64,000 nt of DNA, taken from contig NC_134028.1 of the NCBI RefSeq assembly GCF_964204645.1, positions 18,884,153 through 18,948,152 of the forward strand, in the 5' to 3' direction. The position numbers were made by a program, and so were the translations under genes. This stretch comes from Tubulanus polymorphus. Lineage: Eukaryota; Nemertea; Palaeonemertea; Tubulaniformes; Tubulanidae. The notes beneath the pieces are model-generated. The model was not told where the DNA came from and did not search any database. It saw only the letters and a program-made list of their open reading frames with translations. This document shows positions 1 to 12,239 of the stretch, piece after piece (within the stretch, counting starts at the first letter, position 1; each line of letters opens with the position of its first letter).

Positions 1-3000
1 TGGCGAAGGGGAGTTGTTTTTTTTATGGAGTTTAAAAGAAAAGTAGAAATAAACACGTCTCATTGCACACGCATTTTTCAGATGCAGTTCCTTTTAAGAT
101 GCGGAGTTTTTACTATCAAAAATCATCTAAACTGTACAAAGACAAGAAATTCATTATAAACTTCAATTTACACTGACGCAAAGACCTAAGATTCGGATAA
201 TAAAAGGACCTCTACACTGATGTAATTTTATAACTCTGGTGTTATTGGATCGACGTGTTGAAAATGAAAAAAAAAAATTCGACGATTTGCTTAATATTCC
301 ACGGCGGGCGGAAGCAATAATTCTTATAAAAAAGACTTTGCAGAGCCTCGACGCGGGATGGCGCATTTCTTTTTATGGATATCTCACCGGTTTAGTTTTC
401 GACGTGGGTTAGTATTTGGAAGTGATGATAAACAAGGTATATTTTTAGCCTAATGCCGTATCTGAATACTTGTATAGCTGGCCCGACTGCCTCACAACAA
501 AATCAGTCAGTTCATCATCATTTTCACCCGTCAATGGATTCAACTCACTAAGCTAAACCCGTTCCGCTTGTGGAAGCGAGTTTGGGAGCGATACGGGACC
601 CCTGGTAAGCGAGGATGCGTCAGTGTTATGGTAGGGGAAGTCACTGAGCTTCCAGTACGTTTGTCAGAGTCTATCCACAGTCGTATGGTCTGCCAATTGA
701 GCTAAGATGAAAAACGGAATCAGGAAGAACAAATGGCATTTTGTTTTTTACATGTATATGGTTTTAGCTAAACTTACTGAGAAAAGTTTTAAACCGTGGT
801 TTTTTGAAAATTAAGGAATCTATTTCCCAATGCAACCTTCTACGCCCATTCAATAGGTTAAAAAGTTTAAGAGAAGGACTCCTCAACTGCGTACTATCAA
901 TTACTTTTGGAGCGAACTACACTATGACATAAGATGTCGGTTATATTAACTAAAAGAATTTTGTATTGAATCGTACTGAAAATATGCCAACCGATCTCGC
1001 TCATTCATTTTTTCAGATCATCAGATCATGTAGATATAATTAACCGAAGAGTGCCCGAGAATCCCTTCGTTCTCGTTCACTACGCCACACTACCACCTTG
1101 GAGTATTCATTGAACGATTACTCCAAGCTACCACTAAATTCGACATACCTATCTACGTTAGACATATGCTCATGGTACGGTACAGACACTGTGAAGCCAG
1201 GGTGAAGAATATTTTCATTTCGTAGATCCACTTTCAGGAAAATGAGTATGTAGTATTGATCAGATTCAAATTTTGAACATGGCGTCCATTTATTTACAAT
1301 CTATTCATATATTTACAAATAAGCACGTGGGTTCAAGTAAATATGATATAATTACACACTTACATGATATAATCATGATTCTTATATACAATTAAACAAA
1401 GTTCTATGGTGCAAAACAAAGTTTTTTGTTATTGTTACATACGCCTGGTCATCTACATGAAGGTTTTACTTGTATTCATAAAAAATGTTTCTTGACTCAT
1501 CACAATGATTGAGGCAACGTGCTATTTTCACACAGCGTATTTACGATTCAAAAAGAAAAAATGATAAAGGAATTACTTCGGATTAGTGGTTAATAATAAT
1601 CTCTATATATCAGTCTTGCTCATTTCAGTGTCAGCGCCCTTGGAACTGGGTGCGAACTACAGCAACCGTGTGCAGTAGCATGGTTCGGTATTTTTGGACT
1701 CCGAACAATAGTCCTCTAGTTTCATTTAGTTCGCACATACGTGAAGGTCTAGTTTACTAACTTAAATAACCGAAGTTAGCCCTGTAAGACATCAATAGAC
1801 CCTTGCCCGTGAAGTCGCATGTGCTTTTGAATTCAAATTCGTTTCAGAAATATACGTGGAAGGGTATGTTGTAATCAGTTTATGAGGGAAGTTTTTTTTA
1901 AATGTTGACTTCTTATATTGACAATCCACAATACAAATCTATAGTAGATTTCATAACTTCAGAAGCTCATCATCAGTAATTCTTGATTCATATGATTTTA
2001 TCAAAGATTAAGTCTTATGGGAATTATTGTGTAAGAATGATTTTAACCACTACATCGAGAGTGACCAAATTATCAAAACAATTGATGAAGTGTTAAAATT
2101 AAATATTTAAATATTAAAAAAGCTAACAAATGAATATTTGTGTTACTTGGTTTTGAAAACCAACATTCTAAAAAAGGATGATACCTGAAAATCTATCGGA
2201 ACACCATGTACACGGGCTTCACTGGAATATTTTTAAGGGGTGTTAGAATCAATACAAGCAGATCTGTATACCATACTTCGCAGCTTATCCATCGACCGCC
2301 CAAGGAAAACGAGCATATCTGATTCCTTGAAATTACTTGAATGTTCTTAAATTGTCTTAATCTTTTTTATTCGAAGCTAGAGAGGGGCAATTTCTGGATT
2401 TCTGGGCCGTTTAAGGCAAAATATTCATGAAATTTCTGAAATTTGAACAAAAAACAAAATTAGGAACTAAAAAATGGTGCACTTGGATTTTAAAAGGGGG
2501 GCCATCCACACCCCACCTCTGGTGAGGATCGTGAATGCATTAACACTATGTTAACAGTTTTGACACAATGGCAAAATCCTAAATCAATGAATATATCAAA
2601 TAAAAAGCAGATCAATAGAATATGTGTCGGAAATCTGCAGTAAATATCTAATAATAGATTCTAATTATAGAAATAGTGATACATTTGAGCTTGGAATGTT
2701 AATTAGCAAAAATTGGAGGTCTATGGAAATAAATCCATTATGGGCTTTTGACTTTTGTCCATGAACAAATTGCTATAGTGCAAACAAAAATACATGTTTT
2801 GTAAGATGGCATTACACATGAGGCCATTGGCAATACTGTAGACCCCCCTTTATGTAAAACAGTTGAATACGGATTTTGATCCTTTCCATAAATATATAAA
2901 TAAACAATGTTTAATCCAGATTTCTCATAAACCGAATGGGTTTCATTCATATTGAGAGGGTTATTCTTAAGGGTTAGTCTTATTCTTCCAAAAGAACGCT

Positions 3001-3100
3001 AAAATTCCTACAGTAAATTGAAATCAATTCTTTCTAATTGGTACTAAGGGCTTGTCTGGGCTTAGTCTGGACATTAACCTAGCACTCAGGAATCTCACTA
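1..3100. other. Intergenic stretch, nothing recognised
   Basis: AT-rich sequence without any open frame that resembles a known protein, and without clear splice-bounded exons. Short open frames here are scattered over both strands with no conserved motif. It could hold the distal 3' UTR of SPSB3 (minus strand) or old repeats, but nothing can be supported. Confidence 0.5.
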
Positions 3101-3104
3101 TGTA

Positions 3105-3409
3105 AGCCGCAATCACACAAGCATTTTTGGCCCAGAACAACTGTTCACACAGGTGCCAAATGGGCCCGGACCAAATTTGGCCCGACAAAAAACGTTGGAC
3201 CAGACCCTAGCCAAATTTCAGCACCAGACAAATGACTGCGTTTGAATTGCAACTAGTTCTGGAAATGATCCACTGCGCTTTGTTTGAGCATTGTTTAGTA
3301 TCGAGTGAATGGATTGCATGTGAACGCGCTCTCCAATTAGGCACGGGCCAAATTTGCCTGATCCGTGCCAATTTGGTCTGGGCCAAATTGTCCCCTTGTG
3401 ATTGCGGCT
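3105..3409. mobile_element. Short inverted-repeat element (MITE), 305 bp
   Basis: The left end reads AGCCGCAATCACACAAG and the right end is its reverse complement, GTGATTGCGGCT. After a few mismatches the match continues inward through a TTTGGCCCAGA block on both sides, giving imperfect terminal inverted repeats of about 35 bp. The flanks read GTA on both sides (3102-3104 and 3410-3412), a possible 3-bp target duplication. No coding capacity is visible; the short open frames inside on both strands are by-products of the repeat. Size and structure fit a non-autonomous DNA transposon. The superfamily is not assigned; a 3-bp duplication would suit PIF/Harbinger-like elements. Confidence 0.6.
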
Positions 3410-3998
3410 GTAGTGTCTACTGCTCATCAGAAAATTCACATATATAATAACGATACAAAATAACTTATTTCCATATGATTTTCATGTACTTCAAATGTCT
3501 GTTATTTTGTTGTAAACACGCTAGGATTCATATGATGTCATTTAAACGTTTTCACATAAAAAAATTTCATAAAACAAATGTGTTTATCACGATCGTACGT
3601 TCAGTAAACAATAAATCATATACACGAGAACATACCAGACAGGAGGATCATGGTGCTAAAGCACCCAGGGAAAACTCAGCTTGTTATCTACATAGTTTTC
3701 CAATACTAATGTCGACACCCAATCAATGCAAACCAGTCACATAATTTCACAAAGTTTAACAAGATTACCACTAGCTTGCTGCAGCCATAGGCAGAGTCAA
3801 TGAGAGAAAGAAAAGTTGTCATAATTTCAACGTAATTTGTTTTGTAAAACTTGGCCTTGAATAGAGTTTCCGCCAAAGGCATCAGTTTTAAAGCAATTAA
3901 GCACAGGAATAGTAAATTAAGAAATAAAGTAATCATCCTTTTGAAATGTATGACTCTATTCACAAGACTGGGTGACTGAAGCCTGAAAGTCCGAAGAG

Positions 3999-6900
3999 CT
4001 ATAATTTTGGACGTTTTTCAGTACTTTCCAATATTCCCCCACAACACGAACATGATTCACATCCGGTGCTTCCAACTGATCCACAATCCTGACATTTATT
4101 TTTTGGATGACTGCGTTTTAATGAGTTCTCCACCCGTTCATCTTTCGGTTTTTGTTCGTTGACTTTACTCGGCCACAGCAACCACGCTAGATTGTTCTCA
4201 ACAAACGATTTTAGTCCAGGCGGGAAATTTAGAACATCTGTCACAGAAAGGTGGCTAGGAATAGCCGCACGCAACACCTGACAGCATAACAACTGTAAAC
4301 TGGTTGGAAACGACCAGGATCTGATGAGACGCATGCCACTACGCGCAGCTGTAGATGATACCATAGGATATGCGGTTTTCAGCGTCAAATTGCTAAATGC
4401 AACACCTACAAAAATAAACAACTCATTAATGTATGAAGCCCATTTAGAGTTTACAGCTGCATTTGGCTTTTTATGCGCCATCGGGCCACAATTGTAATGC
4501 CAAGTTTCTTAAAAATGCAGTTCAAGCAAAGGGCCACTTTCCTATTGAAAAAGGACAAATCTAAAACATGAAGTGCCTGGGAAACTGAATAAATAATTTT
4601 AGAATGGATTGCTTTTCAGTTTCCAAAAAAATATGAAAATTGTATCCAAATTTCGAAAAATCTTGACCCACACTTTACACCTTGACTTTGAAGGGGGTTC
4701 ATCCGCTACCCTTAACCCTCCCTCGGCACTGGCCTGATGTCATGTGTGTACACTTTTCCATCCTCCTTCGACAGGGATTTGAACCTTAAAGCATCGAGAC
4801 TCACCACAGTACAAAACCTGCCATACTAGCCAGTTTCAGCTACATTTGCAGCTTAGATGATGTAATTATCAGCCAATTAGAAATCCTGTTTTATTTTAGC
4901 CAGGGTTTTCCATTTATAGTTTATCCGCAAAATTTTCCTCAGCAATCTGATTGGTACCGCACCTGCCCACCCGGTCTGGTGTGGCAGAGATTTTTGTACC
5001 GTGGCTGAGACTAGTGATACCATCAGGTACAAATCCCTACCAGGGAGGATGATACTTTTTATATTATCCAATGCAATTGAAAAATAAATATCTATCTACT
5101 CGATCTAATACAAGCAGCTGGAAAAGGGCTCTATAAATTTTTAGCCCTTGGCCCATAGTATCTACATACCAAGTTTCGTCAAGATCGGATAATGATTGTA
5201 GGAAAAGTAGCAATCTAAAGATCTTACAACGCGCAACCTGTACAGCGCCCCCTAGAGATTAAATTGGGAAATGGCTCTATAACTTTCAGGTCCTTGGGGA
5301 CCATTCAATTAGAATGTACGCACGGAGGGGGGGGGTAACGTAGAATGTGTATATTTGCGTATGGGGGAGGGGGTGCTTCAGACAATTTCGTACGTACGCA
5401 TGCGATAGACCTATTATACAAACAGAAGCTTTTTCACATCATACACGAATTAATAAAGTGTTATTAATAAAGCGGGTCAATTGCCTATAGTGTATCTCTT
5501 ATTGTTCCATTTATTTCCGAGACCTGACAACATTGGTTCTGAGACTCAAGGTCACTAGTCTCACCGCGTAGTTTGATAGATCGGAAAACTGAAGATGTCG
5601 GAAAAATATAATGCATTTATCGCCTTGTTTGCGAAGCTTAATGATTACAGCTGTGTCGCATTGTGCGTACGTACTTAAAGGGGGTGGGTCTCAGTTTTAG
5701 TACACTTGCGTACATAGGGGGAGGGGGTAAAAAATCGGAGCTTTTGTGTGCACGAACAAATTGAATGGTCCCTTGCCTGGAATATAGTATCCACATACCA
5801 AGTTTCGTCAAGATCCAATTATAATTGTAGGACAATTAGCAATTTTAAGATTTTACAAGCGCCACCGAGAGACTTGATTGGGAAAACGGCTCCATAACTT
5901 TTAAGCCCTTGGCCCATAGTATCTACATACCAAGTTTCGTTAAGATCAGAAAAGAACTGTAGCAAATTGAAGCGAAAGTTGACGGAAAGACGAATGGACA
6001 GACATCAACGGATAACCCCCTTAACCCATCAGCCCCGCTAATCTTCGGTCACAGCTGAGCAAAAAAGCCCAAAACACACAAGACTAACTTCGACGTGTCC
6101 CAATGCAAAATTTTGCATTCCCCAAATTTGTTCACCTATGAACGAACATGTGTGGCTGAATATTTTGATTTGCAGCAATTGAATGCTCCTTTTTGGTACA
6201 GGAATGACTCGACATTGTCATACCTGGGTAACCTGATGCACTTACGTACCTAGTGGTTTTCGATTCATGTAAAATGACAGCGTTTTGTTCCACATGTCTA
6301 AATGTACACCAATGATAGCTCCCTGTCCAAATCTCTGAGCGTATTGTAGTTTCTGTCCATTATGATAGATAAACCCGGAGTACGACAATCCCCAGCTGTT
6401 CTCATCCTCACCAAGCAGACTGCAGAACATAGCATAATGTTTGTCCAAATCTATATGCGGTAGTCCAATACCAACCATCTACAACAGATAAAGCATTTTA
6501 CCTGGTGAGGAAATGGCAGAAGCCAGTTCAATTTAGAGCCAGCCCTGAATGACTTTCTCCATGACCATTCTCGTAAATGTGAAAAAGTGATTGGCCAGAA
6601 CGTTTGACAATTGTAATCAAATTGTTGGTTCATTTTGAATTTCAATAAAAGACCATGGGTCAGTAGGATCAACTGAGTACATTTTAGTTTTGAGCACAAA
6701 AATCAATTTGTTCATGGATTTGCAATGACGTATAAACAGCTGATAAAGATGAAATCATTGTGGACTGTGTAGTAAGCATGTTCAACTTAGATGATATACA
6801 TGGTAATGGGCACAGGGGATTGGCGATGGGCTTGGATTCTATTTCCGGGTTGTTGATATCTCGCGAGAATGGCGCTAAATATAAACTGCGAATAAATTCA

Positions 6901-9684
6901 AAATATCACCGAAATACCTTGTGTTTATATTGTTTATTTATCCGCTATAAAGTTCCGATAAACAATTGGTCATTAAGGATCATCATCAGACGGTCGCAAC
7001 GTTTTACTGTATAAATCACAAGGGATGAAACGCCAGGCCTCCGCTGTACTTAAATTTTCAGCCAGAAAGTTGGGGAAGCATATTTTGCGGTAACAAAATA
7101 TGCTAAGGTATCAATATAATGTGGAAAAACTTTTTCCCACCTAATAAGTACTAATGATACCAAGATGGCCGCCAATTGTGTCATAATTAACCAATCAAAA
7201 ATATCTGTCTCAGGTACAGGGATCCCAAAAGTAGTTACCAAAAAAATCGGAAATCAATCTGGCCTCATTCTGTCCTCGCAAGCGCCATAGGCGCGAAGCC
7301 AAGCTTCCAACAGATAAAGACAAGCTTCGAAGCTTCTAACAGATTGCCAGGCAATTTTCGGGCATCTAAGAAATTCTCGGGACCGGAAATGGAATCTAGC
7401 AAAAATTAATATCAGTTTGATGTGGAAGCCATGTTTGATTTATAAAAAATGTATCGAAGATTCTGATTGGTGGTTGAAATCTTCAAACAAACAATTGAAA
7501 GCGGGTTCGAATCCTCGAAGCAGCAGATATTTTTCTTGGTAGAAAGATTTCTCATCAGTTATAATTAATTTTATTTGAAATTTGAAAAATACATTTACGG
7601 GCAGTCGACATTTTGGATCCATTGATATTGATTTATTGAATAGTTTTGATTGATGATATGTATGCATCACGCGCGCGTCATTCTGATCATTACTGCTGTG
7701 CCCTGATCAATAGACCACGTGCACGCAGTAATGTAAGACGCTGCTCACTAGTGTGAGGCGCATGTATGAATGCTATCGTACATCGTTCCACTATTTTCTT
7801 ATTGATATCGTGTCAGCACGTGGCCGCCTACAATACTATACTTCAGTACGCGGTACAGTATCGATTTCTAGATGCACGCCCAGGCTAGCTAGTCAGACTC
7901 GTGACCACAAGTGCCATAACCGATCATAACCCTCTACCCCCTTTAGCTTTATTTAACATCGAATCTTTATCGATATCAGAGACCATTTTTTAAAGTCCGA
8001 ATTCCGATTAAAGTCGGAAGATTGGGATCCCTGCAGGTATCAAACATCGCCCTCCAAAGAATACCCATCATGAATTGCTATGAGAAATAACAAACCAGTA
8101 GGACGCCAAAGGACTCACAATTCGGACCAAAATTGACATTTTTGGGCACTAAAAAGGTCATAGGATGGCCATCTTGAGTCCAATCGACCCAACTTTTCTT
8201 AAGCGGCTGGGCCCTTGGGGGATTCAAATATATGCGAAAGATCAAGGTAATCAATCAAAGCATCTTCAAAATTTCCCTCGAAAACTTAAAAAATGTGTAA
8301 ATAGTGCTGATTTTGGCAAACAACAATGGCTGCCAGTCGGCCATCTTGAATCTGACTGGGCCAGTTTTTGGGCTGAAGATGTGTCTAGGGTAGATACATG
8401 TGTAACTCAAATAGGCCTATCAAGACATTACCTTGAAGTGTCTTTAAAACTTCCCAAAATAGCCTAACTGGATTCCATCTACGGACGGACGGACGGACAA
8501 GTGAGCGCAATAGCTAAAGTCCCAAGTGAGCTAAAAACTACCCTTTTTATACGTACCATATCAGTACCATACACAGGTGTTATCATTTTGATTTCCCAGT
8601 AAAACTGTCCTTCGGACATCGGCAAAACCCCTCTCACTGCAGCTGTACCACTACTGTAGTCAGGATGGAATCTCACTTCTCTATGGTCTGCTGATAGAAC
8701 ACAAGCAGCTGACTTGTGCATATCATCCCAAACCCAATCGAATTCTGAAAAATTAGATATATATGGTCAATTAAGATTGAAAATGATTGAAATATATCAG
8801 ATACGACCAACACAGAGAATTGTTTAACCCCAAAGGGGACAACGCATGTGTTCATTGTCTGTACTGTACGATCTGTAGCAGAGGTTCCACAGAGCCTATA
8901 TTATGCTTATGGTCAGAAAGACATCATCTTGGCCATAACCTTGTCAATTTTATGACAAGATCAGAGGGTAGGCTATAGGCCTAGGACTACCTGAAATCGG
9001 TCACAAATTAAAATGTCTAAGATTTTTAACAATAGTAACTGAAGGGTGACCACAGGATAATAAAATGGTGTCAAAATTATGACTACTTTAACTGTTTAGA
9101 TTATTTGAGTGCAGGTTTGATTTGATACTAAAATCTGTGGTTGCATTGCAAAAAACAGGGGAGAAACAGGAGTTCCTCAGTTTGACATCAGACATTTTAG
9201 GGGACAGTAACGCTTGGTTGGTAGGCCTAAGTATTCAAACGAAGTAAAAACACGTAAAAATACCTGTGTCTTCCTCGCCGCAATGACATGATAAAGCCAG
9301 CGACTTTTTTGGGCAAGAACAGAATGGTTCGCCTTTAGCGGGCATTTGAATAGTCGACCTTCGTTCACCAAAGTTGTGATAATAGAAAGTGGGTCTTAGA
9401 CGAGGACCACGATTTACGCGAGTCAAACCGGCGGTCGCCCCGCCACTGGTGTGTGGCTGCTGCTGACTGGCATCAGCTTCAACGAAGCTGTCGACATCGT
9501 CAGCAGCGTCAATAGGGTCGTCAGCCGTCGTCGTGCCTCCGACTGTTGCTACTGCTGTAGTTACTGTTGCTGTTGTTGTTGGTAGTGAAACTGGCGAATA
9601 CGAAATATCATCGTCTTCATCATCTTCGGAATCATTCGTATTCAACCAAACTCCGGCAGCTCCTTGCTCCTCGACTGACGACAT
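3999..9684 (-). CDS. SPSB3: SPRY domain-containing SOCS box protein 3 (SPSB3), 4 exons, 414 aa
   Basis: Coding exons (minus strand) are 9684-9264, 8744-8557, 6478-6250 and 4405-3999. All junctions are GT-AG and keep frame (phases 1, 0, 1), totalling 1245 nt with stop. Residues 1 to about 120 are an acidic, Thr/Val-rich, low-complexity leader. A CSCPKK...CHCGEED block leads into FDWVWDD and the SPRY domain (about 140-300: [43 protein letters not shown]). A SOCS box follows ([12 protein letters not shown]...PPGLKSFV). SPSB family proteins are known Elongin-B/C-Cullin adaptors that pick substrates through SPRY; the substrate here is not deduced. The start was chosen at 9684 because an upstream in-frame ATG (9735) adds 17 residues not seen in the family. 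Unusual is a Cys-rich tail (Cys384, 387, 395, 398, 400, 401). The human protein is somewhat shorter, mostly at the N-terminus. Confidence 0.93.
4757..5055 (-). mobile_element. MITE copy 1 of a family shared with 54.6 kb
   Basis: About 300 bp with imperfect terminal inverted repeats of some 70 bp. The left end runs CATCCTCC, then GGATTTGAACC, then GTACAAAACCTGCC. The right end is the reverse complement of the same series. Read on the minus strand it matches the copy near 54.6-54.9 kb over shared blocks such as ACCAATCAGATTGCT, ACTATAAATGG and CATCATCTAAGCTG. GGTTCAAATCC resembles a tRNA B-box, but it occurs in both ends, so an inverted-repeat DNA transposon explains it better than a SINE. It lies between the SPSB3 stop codon side and exon 3, inside the last intron. 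Confidence 0.6.
5115..6000. repeat. Three diverged ~110-180 bp repeat units, one split by a transposon
   Basis: Units share the block CATAGTATCTACATACCAAGTTTCGTCAAGATC, seen near 5155, 5785 and 5917. They are separated by CTATAACTTT...CCCTTGG and by GCGCC...GAGA blocks. The second unit is interrupted at 5297-5772 by an inserted inverted-repeat element. The array lies within the last SPSB3 intron and has no coding potential. Confidence 0.55.
5297..5772. mobile_element. 476-bp inverted-repeat transposon, nested insertion
   Basis: The ends are GGGACCATTCAATT on the left and its exact reverse complement AATTGAATGGTCCC on the right. Similarity continues as G/A-rich runs beside GTACG motifs on each side. 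It interrupts a repeat unit whose neighbours are intact, and TTG occurs on both flanks (5294-5296 and 5773-5775), a candidate 3-bp target duplication. No transposase is visible, so it is non-autonomous. The 3-bp duplication and GGG- terminus are compatible with PIF/Harbinger-like elements; this is not proven. Confidence 0.6.
7040..8540. repeat. Copy of the AGCCCACTT/GTCCGTCC repeat family, split by an insertion
   Basis: 7060-7216 matches the right arm of the 57-60 kb palindrome at about 59.6-59.74 kb (GTGGAAAAACTTTTTCCC, CAAGATGGCCGCCAATTG). 8034-8540 matches its continuation at about 59.73-60.24 kb. It ends in GACGGACGGACGG and AAGTCCCAAGTGAGCTAAAAA. The piece between (7217-8033) is a separate inserted transposon. 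The copy fills most of SPSB3 intron 2, and its terminus lies within about 20 bp of the exon-2 splice donor (8556, minus strand). Confidence 0.65.
7217..8033. mobile_element. 817-bp inverted-repeat transposon with 6-bp target duplication
   Basis: The left end is CAGGGATCCCAA and the right end its perfect complement TTGGGATCCCTG. CAGGTA flanks both ends (7211-7216 and 8034-8039). An uninterrupted copy of the host repeat near 59.73 kb has this hexamer once, which shows the pre-insertion state. No transposase is visible. CAGGG- ends occur in hAT elements, some of which are reported with shorter than 8-bp duplications; Dada elements also make 6-7 bp duplications. Superfamily is left open. Confidence 0.7.
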
Positions 9685-9759
9685 GATAATATAAGCGTCC
9701 AAAACGCAACTTAAACATCCAAATTTACTATTCACTGGTTTAATTCTTTAATTTCAATT

Positions 9760-9800
9760 GCTTCCGGGTTCCGAGAGATATCATGACGGCCATTTGTTTT
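9760..9800 (-). promoter_or_regulatory. Candidate SPSB3 promoter motifs (ETS- and YY1-like)
   Basis: About 90-110 bp upstream of the SPSB3 start codon, the minus strand carries CCCGGAAG (9771-9778), an ETS-type core, and ATGGCCGTC (9785-9793), a YY1-like core. No TATA box is evident. This combination is typical of TATA-less, broadly expressed promoters, which suits SPSB3, but the sites are short and untested. Confidence 0.3.
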
Positions 9801-10604
9801 CATACGGACTAGAACCCGGACATGATCAAATGAAGGGTGTTTCCGACAATATCGAATCTTCATCTTATATCTTATGGTTTTTGCATCCTCGCTTGCCATA
9901 GTCTAGTACCTAGCCGTTGTTCCTCGTAGACAGTAAAGAACCTATAACAACGACTGGTATTCAGACAACGCTTGCCAGGGCTTGTTTGCTGCGCGCCGAA
10001 GCCTGCCAACTCAAACCCTGGCCGCACTATGCACCTTCGTTGGTTTAGGCGCATTGCCCAAGATTTCTTGGGCGGACGGGCTGCCGAAGCGACAGTAGTG
10101 CTCAAGTCTACCAACGGATTTAACATAATGAGAATGCCGGTTTGCTAGCGTATCTATTTAACACCCGTATTGCTCGGGTTAGTTTTACTATCAACGGGTG
10201 GCGCTGTATGTAAATTTCACATAAATCAACGACTTTCGGCTATTAGCGGTACTTAAGACCACTTGAAAACATCATAGTCAATTACGGTAGTAGTGAACAT
10301 AAAAAGATACAGTACAAAGATACAGTACGGTGTACAGTTAAGGACATGATTCCATAGCACCCATACCAGAGACATTTTGTTCAGACAAGGACTATTAGTT
10401 AAACACTAATCTTCATTTTCAGCAATTAACGATCTGGTGAATTAATTAGTGATTCGGTCTTTCGGTGGTTCGAGATAAAATGCCCGCAAAATAAGAACCT
10501 AACGAACCAGGGCTGACCACAAATTGCCCAACAGATAAATTTTCGAAACGACACAATCCAATCATGTTTGGTAACAAATGTGGCGTGGACCATGGTCTTT
10601 TAAC

Positions 10605-10747
10605 TGACCAATGCATGACCAGTACTGACCATATAGTAAATTATTTGTTTGCAAACAATTAAGTTGTTTGGTGTCAAATAACTAGATATGATGTGGGCAT
10701 TAATCTAAAAATTGTTTAACTGACCAATGCTTGACCAGTACTGACCA
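10605..10747. repeat. Two copies of a triple TGACCA cluster
   Basis: TGACCA occurs at 10605, 10616 and 10626, and again at 10721, 10732 and 10742. The spacers are identical in both sets (5 then 4 bases), and the second set lies 116 bp after the first. The sequence between includes GTTTGCAAACAATTAAG. The hexamer is the complement of the TGGTCA sites near 14.85-15.08 kb. Confidence 0.6.
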
Positions 10748-12239
10748 GTTACCAGTGCTAACCAGAACCCCCATAAGTAATTTATATGTTTAGTGAATCC
10801 TTCGTTGGTACTACTAGCTCTTACATTTAAATGTGTCGCTTGAAAAAGTCTTGTCCGATTTTTGTTGTATGTAGCGAGCTAACTTTGAAATGCCGCTAAA
10901 ATGCATACGATTTTTACGTAGGGTTTTGAACGAACAACGTTTCCATTTGTAATTGTAACGTGCGCATTTGAGCCTGTAACGTGCACATTTCACTCGCGTG
11001 AACGTGCGTATCGGTACCAACATGCGAGACTTGTCAAACTTTTACGATCAAGACTTTTAAACTGAACAAAAAAGATATCATATCATATTATATATAGGCC
11101 TACATGAATAGATGGAATGATAATGTAGTAGTTTTAAATGTTTCGTAGCTGCTGTCCACTGACCACAGATCAAAGCTAATTGCCTGATATGAAATATATT
11201 TTTGTTATAGAGATGTAGTAGATCAGTGAGAATTCAAACTTATGGTTAATTTTGAGTGATCACAACGCTAACCAATAGAGAAAGCTGTAAGGCCTAAGAA
11301 AAGATGCATTAAGTATAACATATCTTTCAATATAATGATGAAGTATTCAACTGGCCATCACAACAATAGTTTGACTTATCTTATTGAAAAAACCGGAGTG
11401 TTAATGGGAAAACCTTGAATTCGAAACAATTCCACACTCAATCGTTTACTTTGAAAACACAATTTGCATTTTGTGGACATGTATTTTTTTCTGTACCAAA
11501 AGCATGAAGTATATTATCTTTGCTTGTAAAAATTTGAAATTTTGGGGAAGATTTTTGGCCTCGTTAACCTGTGAACACGTCCTTCGTATATTCTCTAAGA
11601 CCGACCCTTGAAATAATGCTGAGAGTTCCGAGGATAATTTTGGTAGGATGTAAACTTAGGCTGCTTCGTATCCGTGGAGGGTTGCTAATACACAATAATC
11701 ATAAGTACCATGAGATTCGATAGAATATCGTTTTTCAATCATACGTACACGAATTATCGCGATATAAAGATAAATAATATGTTCATATACTTTTTACGTC
11801 TTATACTGTATATTTCTTTAGTAGTATAAATAAAGAGTGGATCAGCAGGCCACCTGAGACCATTCCACGATCTAAGGTCAGTTGCCAAAAGTTAGTAAGT
11901 TTACCAGTGCGACAAACAGCTAGTGCAAATAGCTAGAAAAGGTAACAATAGTGCATTGGCAAACTTAGAGCAAGCGTACATTGGTTGTTTAGGTTTTTCG
12001 AAGGGGAGAATTTGTGGGAAAATTAATCATTACTGAGATATATCCGTGGCGAGCTTTTCCAGGGATTTAAAAAGTTGAGCTGTACACACGGAATTTTGTG
12101 TAGTCCAATATCCGTGATTACCTCTGGCGTGGAGAGATACAATCTAAAACCAACCCTAGAGTCAAATATTTTACCACAATTTTTTATGATCAATAAAAAG
12201 ATTGAGTAATAGACATTCAAACAGTATTATCTAAATTCC

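Noticed and set aside
640-715. tRNA-like string on the minus strand (TTAGCTCAATTGGCAGACC with ACTGTGGAT)
   Set aside because: It resembles a tRNA A-box and anticodon arm, but there is no B-box at the right distance and no acceptor stem. At best a degraded tRNA-derived fragment.
3706-3963. 85-codon minus-strand frame just downstream of SPSB3
   Set aside because: Hydrophobic but without known domain or initiation context; lies in the presumed SPSB3 3' UTR.
9872-10126. 84-codon minus-strand frame upstream of SPSB3
   Set aside because: No similarity recognised and no joining splice donor in frame with the SPSB3 start; probably promoter or 5' flank.
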